From Chloroflexota bacterium (GTDB taxonomy: Bacteria; Chloroflexota; Dehalococcoidia; Lucifugimonadales; UBA3495): a stretch of DNA of 51,903 nt. Positions 27,021-35,933 of this stretch are shown piece by piece. The notes under the pieces were generated by a model, which worked only from the letters and a program-made list of their open reading frames with translations, did no database searches and was not told the origin of the DNA. Numbering within the stretch: the first letter of the stretch is position 1; every line of letters begins with the position of its first letter. The stretch covers positions 1 to 51,903 of the forward strand of contig JAPOQH010000090.1 in assembly GCA_026710825.1 (NCBI GenBank), in the 5' to 3' direction. The translations under genes were made by a program, and so were the position numbers.

Positions 27021-27419
27021 TCAACCTCGTTCCAATCTTCCGGCCCAGCCGCGCCTTCCCATCCGCACTTGAACCAATCTTTCGTCGGGCGTATCCACCG
27101 CGAGCTTGAGAGACTGGAGCGTGGTCGCACCGATGCACTGTCCGCTCTCGTCCGGCCAGAAGGCTACCGGCGCGACGCCGCTGACACTCTGGTCGTCGTC
27201 CAGTGCGATGGTGAACCGAGCGTATCCATACTCGCACTCTATCTCCGAGCCGTCAGCCGTAACGTAGGTCACGCTCTCCTCGGCCCGAATATGCAGCGCC
27301 TCCAACAGAGCGGCGGGAAACGCCGAATCGGTCGCTCCGGTGTCAACCAACGCCTCCGTTTCGTGAGCATCTCCCCCGGCCAGGTTGGCGACGCTTACTT
27401 TCGCGTAGAAAATGCCCAT
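27021..27419 (-). CDS. Retropepsin-like aspartic protease fold protein
   Basis: ATG 27419 is chosen for its GGAGACAGG site. The 132-residue protein has one aspartic-protease lobe: catalytic motif ALVDTGATDSAFP with Asp26, then a beta-rich body, and an IGATTLQSLKLAVD segment that matches the hydrophobic-glycine end of the family. Single-lobe proteins of this clan work as dimers. Bacterial members are mostly uncharacterised, and some are membrane bound; no membrane segment is seen here. Its gene lies 37 bases after the hydrolase gene and 85 before the Rieske gene, so it is co-transcribed. It may process or regulate a partner in the operon. Confidence 0.8.
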   Translation of the reverse strand: MGIFYAKVSVANLAGGDAHETEALVDTGATDSAFPAALLEALHIRAEESVTYVTADGSEIECEYGYARFTIALDDDQSVSGVAPVAFWPDESGQCIGATTLQSLKLAVDTPDERLVQVRMGRRGWAGRLERG

Positions 27420-27456
27420 GCCTGTCTCCAGAAAGTCGATCCGTCGAGTCCAGAGT

Positions 27457-28236
27457 CTAACGCTTCTCGGCGTACCGCGACATGAAGCCCCTGACGGCGG
27501 TGAAATACTGCCGGGTGTCCACATACATCAGGTCGTTGTGGCCTGCGCCGGGAATGATCTCCAGGTGCTTGTTGGTCGTCTCCAGCTTGTTGAACATGTC
27601 CACCGCGTCGGCCAGCGGCGCAGACTCATCCCACTGTCCGTGGATCACCAGCGCGGGGATGCTGATGGAGTAGAACCGTGCCTGGTAATCATCCTCCAAC
27701 GCCTGTATCACCTCCGGCTCCAGACCCTCCGCCGGTCGCCCCAGGCTGGCCCGCCCGCTCTCGATGATGACGCCGTTGATGCGATTGGCCGCGTTCACTG
27801 CCAGTTCCCCGGCGGAGTGGCGACCCATGGAGCGCCCCATGACGTACAGCGGGCCCGTGAACCGCAGCGTCTGCATTGCGTCCACCAACCAGTCCAGAAC
27901 GGCGTGCGCGTCCGACAGGATCGCATTGAAGCTGGGTGTGCCGCTGGACGCGCCGTGCCCCCGGTAGTCCGCAACGAAAAAATTCGCGCCGATCCGGTTG
28001 TAGAGCGGCGCAATGTCGTCGTACCGGGCCACGTTCTCGCCGCCGCCGTAGAAAAACAGCACGGTGGGATTGTCACGCCCCACCGCGAAGAACCGGCACG
28101 ATAACGTGGTGTCCTCATCTACGGTGATCCCGTAATCCACCGCGCCCGGCGGAGTGTCGGTCCACCCTCGCAGCGGATGAAACGAACGGCCCGATGCCTC
28201 GGGGTTGTCCAGCACGGAATAATCAACGGCAGTCAT
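27457..28236 (-). CDS. Alpha/beta hydrolase
   Basis: The 259-residue protein has the usual hydrolase order: PTVLFFYGGGENV oxyanion strand, FVADYRGHGASSG, nucleophile elbow YVMGRSMGRHSA, acid in VIHGQWDESAPLAD, base in IPGAGHNDLMY. All three catalytic residues are therefore present. It resembles the BEM46/FrsA-like group of serine hydrolases whose substrates are unclear. It lacks a signal peptide. It is the first gene of the five-gene minus-strand operon ending with the amidase, and starts 86 bases from the divergent LLM gene. Confidence 0.85.
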   Translation of the reverse strand: MTAVDYSVLDNPEASGRSFHPLRGWTDTPPGAVDYGITVDEDTTLSCRFFAVGRDNPTVLFFYGGGENVARYDDIAPLYNRIGANFFVADYRGHGASSGTPSFNAILSDAHAVLDWLVDAMQTLRFTGPLYVMGRSMGRHSAGELAVNAANRINGVIIESGRASLGRPAEGLEPEVIQALEDDYQARFYSISIPALVIHGQWDESAPLADAVDMFNKLETTNKHLEIIPGAGHNDLMYVDTRQYFTAVRGFMSRYAEKR

Positions 28237-28322
28237 GGCAATCCCCCTACGGCAGGTGGCCGCATTATACTATGGCCGAACGGCCCGATCGGTGGTCCCT
28301 GCGGCGCACGGAGGTGAACGGA

Positions 28323-29432
28323 ATGGCGAATATGGAAATCGGACTCTACGACGTGCTCGACCAGGCCCAGATGGAATCCCATTCCCTCGCCGCCGACGTC
28401 TATGACGAGCACATCCGCGGCGCCCAGGAAGCCGAGCAGATGGGGTACAAGTACTACTTCTCCATCGAGCACCAGACCTCCGACGTGAGCTTCCTCAGTT
28501 CGCCCAGCGTGTACCTCACCGCGCTGGCTCGCGCCACCAGCGCCATGCGGTTCGGCGTAATGATCTACCAGCTGCCTTTCCATCACCCCATCCGTCTCGC
28601 TGAGGACGTGGCGATGCTCGACCACCTGTCCCGCGGGCGTGTGGAATTCGGGGCCGGCACCGGAGTTACCAGCCATGAGTTCCTGCGCTGGAACGTTGAC
28701 TTCGACCGTCGCCGCGCCATGAGCGAGGAGGCCATCGACATCATCCTGATGGCGTGGAAAGAGGGCAGCGTCACCTACGATGGCGAGTTTTTCAAGTTCG
28801 ACGAGGTGCTGACCTCTCCGGACACTTACCAGAAGCCGCACCCGCCCGTATGGTTCGGCTGCCACAGCGCGGCCAGCTTCGAGTACTCCGCCCGCCACAA
28901 CTTCCACGTTTCCCAGAACATCGACGTTGACCCCGTGATCGCCGAGAAGTTCGACACGTGGCGCAACCTGTGGCATCAGGCCGGCCACGACACGCCCATG
29001 CCCAAAACCTTCCTGACCCGCCACGTCCACGTCGCCGAAACCGACGCGAAGGCCCGCGAACAGGCGGAACCCTACCTGGCCACCGCCGCGTTTCCCTCGG
29101 CCATCCCCGCCGGCAAGGGCCGCGACATCATCGGCGAAACCCGCATCCGCTACGGACCCCACGGAATGCGCGGCGATGACCCGGGCACACCGGAGCGGGC
29201 TGAGCTACGCCGGACGTTCCGCGAGCGCGCCCAGTCCTACGACTTCTGGATCGACAACGGCATCGCGCTGGTGGGCAGCCCCGAAACCGTCGCTAAAAAA
29301 CTGAAGGAACAGCACGACCTCATCGGCCACGATATATTTTGCGCCCGGCACCTGTTCGGCTACATCTCGCCGGAGGCGGCGAATCGATCCATCCGCCTGT
29401 TCGCCCAGGAGGTCATGCCGGCCTTCAACTGA
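28323..29432 (+). CDS. LLM-class (luciferase-like) oxidoreductase
   Basis: The 369-residue TIM-barrel protein follows bacterial-luciferase-like flavoproteins: YYFSIEHQTSDVSFLSSP, ARATSAMRFGVMI, HPIRLAEDVAMLDHLSRGRVEFGAGTG (in parts) and KPHPPVWFG. It should use FMNH2 or F420 in oxygenation or hydride transfer on a small organic substrate. The start ATG 28323 has GGAGGTGA. A TATACT-like -10 box at 28266-28271 has no good -35. It is divergent from the hydrolase/Rieske/amidase operon and may act in the same catabolism. Two smaller LLM proteins lie at 45110-46024 and 49134-50093. Confidence 0.85.
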   Translation: MANMEIGLYDVLDQAQMESHSLAADVYDEHIRGAQEAEQMGYKYYFSIEHQTSDVSFLSSPSVYLTALARATSAMRFGVMIYQLPFHHPIRLAEDVAMLDHLSRGRVEFGAGTGVTSHEFLRWNVDFDRRRAMSEEAIDIILMAWKEGSVTYDGEFFKFDEVLTSPDTYQKPHPPVWFGCHSAASFEYSARHNFHVSQNIDVDPVIAEKFDTWRNLWHQAGHDTPMPKTFLTRHVHVAETDAKAREQAEPYLATAAFPSAIPAGKGRDIIGETRIRYGPHGMRGDDPGTPERAELRRTFRERAQSYDFWIDNGIALVGSPETVAKKLKEQHDLIGHDIFCARHLFGYISPEAANRSIRLFAQEVMPAFN

Positions 29433-29498
29433 CAATCCATTCCAACCCGTCCGTGAACCACGCTCGTCGAACCGTTGAAGGCATGGTCAAAACAACCC

Positions 29499-29550
29499 GG
29501 TCGTGGCAAGCCGACGGTGAGCAAAAGTTGACCGCCGTCAACCCACGACC
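29499..29550. terminator. Branched hairpin between convergent genes
   Basis: Outer arms GGTCGTGG (29499-29506) and CCACGACC (29543-29550) are perfectly complementary. Inside them GACGG and CCGTC can form an inner stem around an A-rich loop. It lies between the converging LLM gene and the permease at 29629. A two-way terminator is likely, although T tracts are short. Confidence 0.55.
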
Positions 29551-29628
29551 AGCAGTACTCCCTACATACTGGCCCGCTAGGTCGGCTGCCGCCACCGGAG
29601 CGCCAAGCCAAGTGATCCCTGCCGCAGT

Positions 29629-30510
29629 TCAGGCCCGCCGCAGTTTCGGATCCAGGTAGTCCCGCAGCCAGTCGCCGAAGAAGTTGAACGCCATCACCAC
29701 TATGGTGATCGCCACGCCGGGGAACAGCGACAGCCACCACATATCCAGGATGACGTTGCGCCCCTCGGATACCATGATGCCCCAGGCCGGCGATCCCGGC
29801 GCCAGTCCCAGCCCCAGGAAGCTCAGCGACGCCTCCAGCAGGATCACCTGCCCCACCTGCAGGCTGGTCAACACCATCAGCGTATTCACGACGTTGGGGA
29901 AGATGTGCCGGAGGATGATCACCGGCGGGCTCACACCTGCGATTCTGGCCAGGACCACATAGTCCCGTTCCCTGATGCTCAGGGTGTCGCCCCGAATCAT
30001 CCGCGCAAACCTCGCCCACACGGTGACCGCCACCGCTATGATGATATTCTCCGTGCCCTGGCCCAGCAGAACCACGATGACCAGCGCCACCAGGATGGTC
30101 GGGAAACCCATCACCGCGTCGGCAATGCGCATGATGGTCGCGCCGATTATGCCCCCCAGGTATCCGGCGATCAGTCCCAGCACGGTGCCCACGATCATGC
30201 CGGTTCCCAGGGCCACCAGGCTGATGTAAACGGTCGTGCGGGCGCCAAAGATCAGCCGGCTCAACATATCCCGCCCCAGGATGTCCGTACCCAGCGGGTA
30301 CTGGCTGGTCTCAAACGGGGCGATGCGGCTGTTGATGACGTCCTTGTCCGTGGGGTCGTGGGGCGACAACTGTGGCGCCAATGCTGCGCACACCAGCAGA
30401 ATCGTCAGGATGACTATTGGCACCCAGGGCAGCTTGGTCTCGCTGATCCGCCTTTGTATCTGACCGAGTCGACTTACCCTTACCTCGGTTACTGCCGTTT
30501 GCTGCGCCAT
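29629..30510 (-). CDS. ABC transporter permease, DppC type
   Basis: The 293-residue protein has an N-terminal helix (about 28-48), the PLGTDILGRDMLSRL periplasmic segment (about 77-91), five more helices, and the ATPase-contact loop RDYVVLARIAGVSPPVIILRH (in two segments). It ends DWLRDYLDPKLRRA. Start ATG 30510 has GGGAGAGG upstream. It follows the DppB-type permease by 18 bases and forms the channel with it. The substrate is set by the binding proteins encoded upstream (31658-33427 and 33798-35543). No ATPase gene follows it; the facing LLM gene lies downstream. Confidence 0.9.
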   Translation of the reverse strand: MAQQTAVTEVRVSRLGQIQRRISETKLPWVPIVILTILLVCAALAPQLSPHDPTDKDVINSRIAPFETSQYPLGTDILGRDMLSRLIFGARTTVYISLVALGTGMIVGTVLGLIAGYLGGIIGATIMRIADAVMGFPTILVALVIVVLLGQGTENIIIAVAVTVWARFARMIRGDTLSIRERDYVVLARIAGVSPPVIILRHIFPNVVNTLMVLTSLQVGQVILLEASLSFLGLGLAPGSPAWGIMVSEGRNVILDMWWLSLFPGVAITIVVMAFNFFGDWLRDYLDPKLRRA

Positions 30511-30528
30511 GCCCAGTCCTCTCCCGCT

Positions 30529-31446
30529 TTACTCGATCCTGATTCTCGGGTCCACGTACACATATAGGATGTCCACGAATAGCGACGTGAGGATGTAGAA
30601 GAAACCCGAAGTCAGCACGGTGGCTTCCACGATGGGGAAATTGCGTTGCGCAACCCCTTCCAGCATGAGGCGGCCCACGCCAGGCCAGGCGAACACCACC
30701 TCCACCACGATGGCCCCATTGAGCAGCCCCGCCAGGCTGATGCCGCCAAAGGTGATCAGGGGAATCATGGCGTTTCTCAGCGCGTGTTTCCAGATGACCA
30801 ACCGCTCCGTCAATCCCTTGACCCGGGCGAATTTAACAAACTCGCTGTCCAGCACCTCCAGCATGCTCGAGCGCGCCAGACGCATCATGCCGGCCATGAT
30901 GGACCACGCCAGCACGAAGGCCGGCAGCACAAAGTGGGATGGCCCGCCCCGTCCGTAGGTCGGCAACCACTGCAGGATCGCGCCAAACAGCAGGATGAGC
31001 ATTATGGCTACCCAGAATTGCGGGGCGCCGATGCCGGCGATCGCGAAGAGCTTGCAGCCCTTGTCCAGGAGCGAGTCTCGCTTGACCGCGGAGAGAATAC
31101 CTAAGGGCACCCCCATTAATACCGCCAGGAGCATTCCCACCGCCGCCAACTGGAGGGTGGCGGGAATTCGCTCCAGCAGCACGTCCCGGGCTGGACGCCG
31201 AGTGGTAATGGAGTGACCAAAGTCGCCCTGCACCGCATTGAGAAGGAAGGTTCCGTACTGGACGAGGATCGGACGGTCCAGGCCCAGGTTCTCCCGAAGC
31301 TGCTCATAATCAGCGGTAGTCGCCTCCGGCGGCAGCAGCAGCAGCGCGGGGTCACCGGAAAGGTGAACGCTCATGAAGATAATGAGACTCAGGGCCAGCA
31401 GGGCGATCAGTCCCTGAAACACCCTGCTCAGTATGTAACGCTGCAT
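30529..31446 (-). CDS. ABC transporter permease, DppB type
   Basis: The 305-residue inner-membrane protein starts MQRYILSRVFQGL, has the family segment LGLDRPILVQYGTFLL and six helices. Its EAA loop is EFVKFARVKGLTERLVIWKH (about 202-221) and it ends YVDPRIRIE. It lies 211 bases after the binding-protein gene 31658-33427, on the same strand. The 211-base gap holds inverted repeats of GGCCGCC/GGCGGT type, which may set lower permease expression than binding protein. Its closest local relative by motif is the permease at 43013-43936. Confidence 0.9.
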   Translation of the reverse strand: MQRYILSRVFQGLIALLALSLIIFMSVHLSGDPALLLLPPEATTADYEQLRENLGLDRPILVQYGTFLLNAVQGDFGHSITTRRPARDVLLERIPATLQLAAVGMLLAVLMGVPLGILSAVKRDSLLDKGCKLFAIAGIGAPQFWVAIMLILLFGAILQWLPTYGRGGPSHFVLPAFVLAWSIMAGMMRLARSSMLEVLDSEFVKFARVKGLTERLVIWKHALRNAMIPLITFGGISLAGLLNGAIVVEVVFAWPGVGRLMLEGVAQRNFPIVEATVLTSGFFYILTSLFVDILYVYVDPRIRIE

Positions 31447-31657
31447 GTGCTTCTCTTACCGTTGGCTATGTTAGATCTGTCGCCGGCCCCGCTACGCACT
31501 GGACCGAGCCGGAACTCAGCCACGCGACGCGAGTGTACCACCCACCGGCATGGTAGACGCCGGTCGACCCCGTCCTCCGGAGATGCGTGGGTGTGCATCC
31601 CCGGAGCATCGGTCTCTCCGACCGCATGGCCGCCGATGGCCAGTGGCGGTATCGGTC

Positions 31658-33427
31658 CTACTGATGGAGGGTCAGCGTCCACAGGGCCGTGGGGTACGGA
31701 CCCAGGGGCCAGGGCTGGTATGCATTGATGCGCTCGCTCAGGCCGAACGGCAGATTGGTGTAGATGGTGCTGAAGGAATAGTGTTCCTCCCAGGAGGCCT
31801 GGTACATCTTGTTGTAGGCCTCTTGGCGCAGGGCCGGGTCCATCACCGACAGCCCTTCGTCCGCTATCCTGACCAACTCGGGGTCCTCCGACTGGCGCAG
31901 GCTGGAATCCAGGTAGTGCATGCTGCGCACCAGGCTGCCGCCGTCCCAGCGGCCTTCGTTGCTGCGGAAGTAGACGTGGCCGTCCAGTTCCCGGTTGCGC
32001 ACGCGCTCCCGGATGCTGACGTTCTGGCCCGCTTCCACCGTCACGTCGAGCCCAAGGTTGTCCTGCCACATCTGGGCGATCAGCTCAGCGTGCTCCACCA
32101 TGAACGGTGTATCGCTGGCCTGCCAGGTATAGAGAGTAAAGGCAGGATAACCCTCACCCCCGGGATAACCGGCTTCTGCCAGCAGTTCCCTGGCCCGCTC
32201 CGGATCGTAGGGTGTGGCGTCGAGTTCGGGGCTGTAGCCCAGGGTGCTGGGCGTCACCGCCTCGAAACCGGCCAGCCCTGCTCCCTCGGTCCCGCCGTAG
32301 AGGTTGTCCCGGATCAACTCCTTGTCAACGGCGTAGTCCAGTGCATACCGCACCCGCTTGTCGTTACACGGAAGGTCTGATATCCAGCATCCGATGGGGC
32401 GCACCTGCGTGTAGGAAGCCTCCTCGATCCAGACGTACCGGCCACCGGCGGCCTCCACCCTCTCCCTTGATTGCAACGTCACCTCAACGATGTCGGCCTC
32501 TCCGGCCAGCAGCGCGGAAACCCTGGTGGACTCCTCGGGCACCAGGCGCATGTCCAGCGTTTGGAAATTCATCCGCCGGTCTTCGGGGTAACCGTTGTCC
32601 GGATTATAGTAATAGTCCCCGAACCGCTCGAACAGCAACTGCTCGGACCGCTTGAATTCCACCAGCTGGAATGGACCGGCGCCGATGGGAGCGTCGGCGT
32701 AGCCATCCTCACCCACCTCTTCATGGTACTTCTGCGGGATGATGGAGCCTCCGTCGGAGGAGGACTGCAAAGCCGAATAGGTGAACGGGAAGGACGACGA
32801 GAGCTTGTTGTGGGTGACCTCGATGGTCTCAGGCCCCGTGATTTCGATACTATCCGTCAACCGCGACCAGTTGATGGCCCCCGTGCTGGTGGCCTCATCC
32901 TCGGCCTCCGGCCCGAAGTAACGCTGGAAGCTGAACTCAACGTCGTTGATGGTTAGCTGATCCCCGTTGTGGAAAGACGCCGGGTGATTGGCGGGTATGG
33001 TCATGCTCCAGGTGAACCCGTCCTCGGAAACTTCCCACGCCGAAGCAATGCCCGGGACCATCTGGGTGTCGTGGTTCCCCTCGACCAGCAGAGCATGCAG
33101 GGCACGCTGGTACGTGGTTTCGCCGAGGCCTAGCGTATACCGTGGCTCGAAAGCCTCGGTGCCGAACACCGTCTGCATGATGGTAACCTTGCCGGACACC
33201 TCCGGACCGACCGGGGGAACCGCCGGCGCCTGGGTAGCCACCGGCGCTGCCGGGGCAGTGGTGGCAGCAGGTGCGCTGGAAGTATCGGATGACGCCGCCG
33301 CCGGAGCGGCAGTCGCGGCAGGAGCTTCAGGTGTTGCCCCTCCCCCGCACGCCGATATAATCAAGGCGACAGTTCCCAAGAGAGCCACCACCCAAATCTT
33401 GGAATGAAACCTCTTTCGGATACACAT
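31658..33427 (-). CDS. Family-5 ABC solute-binding lipoprotein, copy 1
   Basis: The 589-residue lipoprotein starts at ATG 33427 with GGAGG seven bases upstream and has lipobox IISAC (Cys27). An Ala/Pro/Thr-rich tether (about 30-80) precedes the family-5 fold. Typical markers are WSMTIPANHPASFHNGD, NDKRVRYALDYAVDKELIRD and DPERARELLAEAGYPGGEGY. It would present an oligopeptide-like or other organic solute to the two permeases downstream. It is strongly alike the protein at 33798-35543 over the whole folded part, including a conserved GCW-x-x-x-LPCNDK motif with two cysteines that could form a disulphide. Confidence 0.9.
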   Translation of the reverse strand: MCIRKRFHSKIWVVALLGTVALIISACGGGATPEAPAATAAPAAASSDTSSAPAATTAPAAPVATQAPAVPPVGPEVSGKVTIMQTVFGTEAFEPRYTLGLGETTYQRALHALLVEGNHDTQMVPGIASAWEVSEDGFTWSMTIPANHPASFHNGDQLTINDVEFSFQRYFGPEAEDEATSTGAINWSRLTDSIEITGPETIEVTHNKLSSSFPFTYSALQSSSDGGSIIPQKYHEEVGEDGYADAPIGAGPFQLVEFKRSEQLLFERFGDYYYNPDNGYPEDRRMNFQTLDMRLVPEESTRVSALLAGEADIVEVTLQSRERVEAAGGRYVWIEEASYTQVRPIGCWISDLPCNDKRVRYALDYAVDKELIRDNLYGGTEGAGLAGFEAVTPSTLGYSPELDATPYDPERARELLAEAGYPGGEGYPAFTLYTWQASDTPFMVEHAELIAQMWQDNLGLDVTVEAGQNVSIRERVRNRELDGHVYFRSNEGRWDGGSLVRSMHYLDSSLRQSEDPELVRIADEGLSVMDPALRQEAYNKMYQASWEEHYSFSTIYTNLPFGLSERINAYQPWPLGPYPTALWTLTLHQ

Positions 33428-33474
33428 ACAAGTTCCTCCATGTTGCCGGTTTCAAAGGGTGTGGATAACCCGGT

Positions 33475-33705
33475 ATGAAGTGGCTATACGTCGCCTTGGG
33501 TTTGTTGGGGGCAGTAATGCCCGTGGTCTGGGTTTATCTGGACCACCGTTACTTGGCGGTTCCAGGCTCCTTTATCGATTTGGGGCTGTTGCTCTTCTCC
33601 TTTGGACTGGCTTTGCTGTTCATTCCGGTCGGCGTGGTGGGCGGCATCGCCGTCGCCGGCCTGTTTCAATTCGGCTGGTACTTGAGCAGGCGCTATTCCC
33701 GTTGA
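33475..33705 (+). CDS. Small two- or three-helix membrane protein
   Basis: This 76-residue protein lies on the opposite strand between the two tandem binding-protein genes. Hydrophobic helices are seen at about residues 3-23 and 31-65; the second stretch is long enough for two helices. It ends with the charged tail LSRRYSR. No family is recognised. The ribosome binding site is weak (AAAGGGTG well upstream). The clean membrane pattern and the absence of any overlapping gene support it. Its insertion inside a duplicated pair suggests it arrived with or after the duplication. Confidence 0.55.
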   Translation: MKWLYVALGLLGAVMPVVWVYLDHRYLAVPGSFIDLGLLLFSFGLALLFIPVGVVGGIAVAGLFQFGWYLSRRYSR

Positions 33706-33797
33706 ACGTCGCGGGCGTGCTGCAAACATAGAAATAGCGCGCCGCCGCATAGCCGTTGTCACGCGCTATGCGGCGGCCATGGCCGTTGGAACTGCTG

Positions 33798-35543
33798 CTA
33801 CTTCAGCGTCACCGTCCAGAGGGCGCTGGCATAGGGGCCCAGGGGCCACGGCTCCCAGGTGGCGATGCGTTCGCTGACCGCCCAGGGCAGGTTGACGTAG
33901 ATGGGACTCCAGTAGTAGTGCTCTTCCCAGATGGCGCGGTAGGCCTTGTTGTACGCGTCATGCCGTAGCGCCGGGTCCAATACCGCCAGCGCTTCGTTGA
34001 CGATGGCGAACAACTCCGGTTCTTCCATCAGCCGGTTTGGGTTCTCCGGGTCGGTGGCGCTGCGCATCAGGCTGCCGCCATCGAACCTGGCCTCGTTGCT
34101 GCGGAAGTACACGTCGCCGTCGAGTTGCCGGTCCCGGGCCTGCTGACGGACGGCGGTGGGGTCACCCACTACCACCGTCACTTCGAGACCCAGGTTGTCC
34201 TTCCACATCTCCGCGATCAACTCGGCCTGCTCGGGTTGCAGCGGCACGTCGCCGCCATTCCAGGTGTGTATCTTGAACGCTGGGAAACCCTCGCCGCCCG
34301 GGTATCCGGCGTCGGACAGCAGTTGCTGGGCCTGAGCCGGGTCGAAGGGGAGGGAATCGAGTTCAGGGCTGTAACCCAGGGCGTTGGGAGTCGCCGCCTC
34401 GAAGCCACCCACCTGCGCGACGTCGGTGCCTCCGTAGAGCTTGTCCCGTATCAATTCCTTGTCAACGGCATAGTCCAGGGCGTAACGCACCCGCTTGTCG
34501 TTGCAGGGCAATTCTTCCTTCCAGCAGCCCATGGGCCTGACCTGGGAGTAGGAGGCTTCCGGTATGAAGACCAGGCGGCCTCCCCCGGCCTCTACCTGGT
34601 TGCGGGCGTTCAGGCTGGCTTCGGTCATATCCGCCTGGCCCGCTCGCAGCGCGGAAACTCTGGTGGATTCTTCGGTCACCAGCCGCGCGTCCATGGTCTT
34701 GAAATTCATCCGGCGGTCCTCATGGAACCCATTGTCCGGAGTGAAGTAGTAATCATCGAAGCGCTCGAACAGCATTTGCTCCGAGGGCTTGTAGTCAACC
34801 AGCATGAGGGGACCTGCGGCCACCGGGGCAGCCTCCCAACCCTCCTTCCCGCCAACCGATTCCCAGTAGTTCTTCGGCAGCACGGCGCCGTGGGCGTCGG
34901 ATGAGTGAAGCTGCGACATCAGGAAGGGATAGGTGGCGTTGGGTTCGGTCTGGGTCACCACGATGGTGTTGGGGCCGGTAATTTCCTGGCTCACGGTCCG
35001 CTTGGACTGCTGGATGAAAATGCCGTGAATGGCGTTCTCCGCCGCCTCGGGACCGTGGTGCCGATCCAGCGTGAACTGAATGTCGTCGATGGTCAGGTCG
35101 TCGCCGTTGTGGAACTTCACTCCATCACGGATAGTCCAGGTCCACTGGAGGCCGTCGTCCGACAGTTCCCAACTTTGGGCAATGCCGGGGATCATTTCGG
35201 TCTTCTCGTTGCCGGCGATCAGCCAGCCGTGCAGCATCCGGTGCTGCGTCATGATCTGTCCGGAGGCGTCCCGTGGTTCAAAAGCTTGGGTGCCCCAGTC
35301 GGCCACCATCATCGTGACCATCCCTGAGACTTCGTCCGACATGGCCGGCGCTGATCCCGCCGAAGCGGGCACCGCCGTGGGGGCGCTTTCCTGTGCAGCC
35401 GGGGCGGTGGTGGCGGCCGGGGCCGCTGGCGCGGCGGCTGGCTCGGGGCTCGAGCCTGCGCACCCTATGACCAAGCCCAGGGCCGTGGCAAGTGCAGCCA
35501 GGATCGTGATGTTCCGGACTGATAGTATTCCGAGATTTGGCAT
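33798..35543 (-). CDS. Family-5 ABC solute-binding lipoprotein, copy 2
   Basis: ATG 35543 with GGAGG directly upstream gives a lipoprotein signal ending in lipobox VIGC (Cys28). A tether rich in Ala, Pro and Thr (about 32-75) and the family-5 fold follow, to 581 residues. It shares with copy 1 the same order of motifs (SYSQVRPMGCWKEELPCNDK, RVRYALDYAVDKELIRDKL, DPAQAQQLLSDAGYPGGEGF, DVYFRSNEARFDGGSL). The pair therefore arose by duplication. The copies may bind related ligands and feed the same permeases at 29629-31446. A possible promoter lies at 35655-35684. Confidence 0.9.
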   Translation of the reverse strand: MPNLGILSVRNITILAALATALGLVIGCAGSSPEPAAAPAAPAATTAPAAQESAPTAVPASAGSAPAMSDEVSGMVTMMVADWGTQAFEPRDASGQIMTQHRMLHGWLIAGNEKTEMIPGIAQSWELSDDGLQWTWTIRDGVKFHNGDDLTIDDIQFTLDRHHGPEAAENAIHGIFIQQSKRTVSQEITGPNTIVVTQTEPNATYPFLMSQLHSSDAHGAVLPKNYWESVGGKEGWEAAPVAAGPLMLVDYKPSEQMLFERFDDYYFTPDNGFHEDRRMNFKTMDARLVTEESTRVSALRAGQADMTEASLNARNQVEAGGGRLVFIPEASYSQVRPMGCWKEELPCNDKRVRYALDYAVDKELIRDKLYGGTDVAQVGGFEAATPNALGYSPELDSLPFDPAQAQQLLSDAGYPGGEGFPAFKIHTWNGGDVPLQPEQAELIAEMWKDNLGLEVTVVVGDPTAVRQQARDRQLDGDVYFRSNEARFDGGSLMRSATDPENPNRLMEEPELFAIVNEALAVLDPALRHDAYNKAYRAIWEEHYYWSPIYVNLPWAVSERIATWEPWPLGPYASALWTVTLK

Positions 35544-35654
35544 ATATCCTCCATGCCTGGCTTTTCGGAGGCGTTCGAAATTCGACGCCACCATCGCCCG
35601 CGTTCGGCGAAACTTGATCAACAAATATCTGAAAGGTGAGAGGAACCCGTCGCG

Positions 35655-35684
35655 AGTTTACTATCTCATTCCCTCATGCGTCAA
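35655..35684 (-). promoter_or_regulatory. Possible promoter of binding-protein copy 2
   Basis: On the minus strand TTGACG (35679-35684) and TAAACT (35655-35660) are 18 bases apart. The leader to ATG 35543 would be about 105 bases. Both boxes deviate from consensus, so this is tentative. Confidence 0.4.
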
Positions 35685-35760
35685 CAAAACCACTCGCCGC
35701 CGCATGGCCTTGGCCTTGCCACCCACGGCGATGCAGTCCGCTCATCCCAAACCCGTCGAA

Positions 35761-35793
35761 CCGCTCATGGTGAGCCCTTCGAACCACGAGCGG
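35761..35793. repeat. Hairpin copy of the CGCTCATGG repeat
   Basis: CCGCTC-A-TGGT (35761-35771) pairs with ACCA-C-GAGCGG (35783-35793) with one mismatch. The core CGCTCATGGTGAGCC is the same as in the repeat units at 47471-47541 and 47824-47890. It is a dispersed palindromic repeat unit (REP-like) located between genes. Confidence 0.65.
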
Positions 35794-35933
35794 TCCATCA
35801 GCCAGGACACGCCGCGGTAGTGGCCGTCCCCTCGCCCCGCGACAACCGAACGGCCCCGCTCGCCGCCGTCGCCTTCGTTCAAGCAGGCGCGCTGCGGATG
35901 CCACGATCCACCGCCGCGGTTCCCCCAACCGCC

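Larger units (their letters stand above)
35544..35933. other. Gene-free stretch upstream of binding-protein copy 2
   Basis: These 390 bases between the binding-protein gene and the nitroreductase 3' end hold no convincing gene. They contain a possible minus-strand promoter (35655-35684) and a hairpin repeat (35761-35793). The part nearest the nitroreductase is plain GC-rich sequence in which nothing else is seen. Confidence 0.6.
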
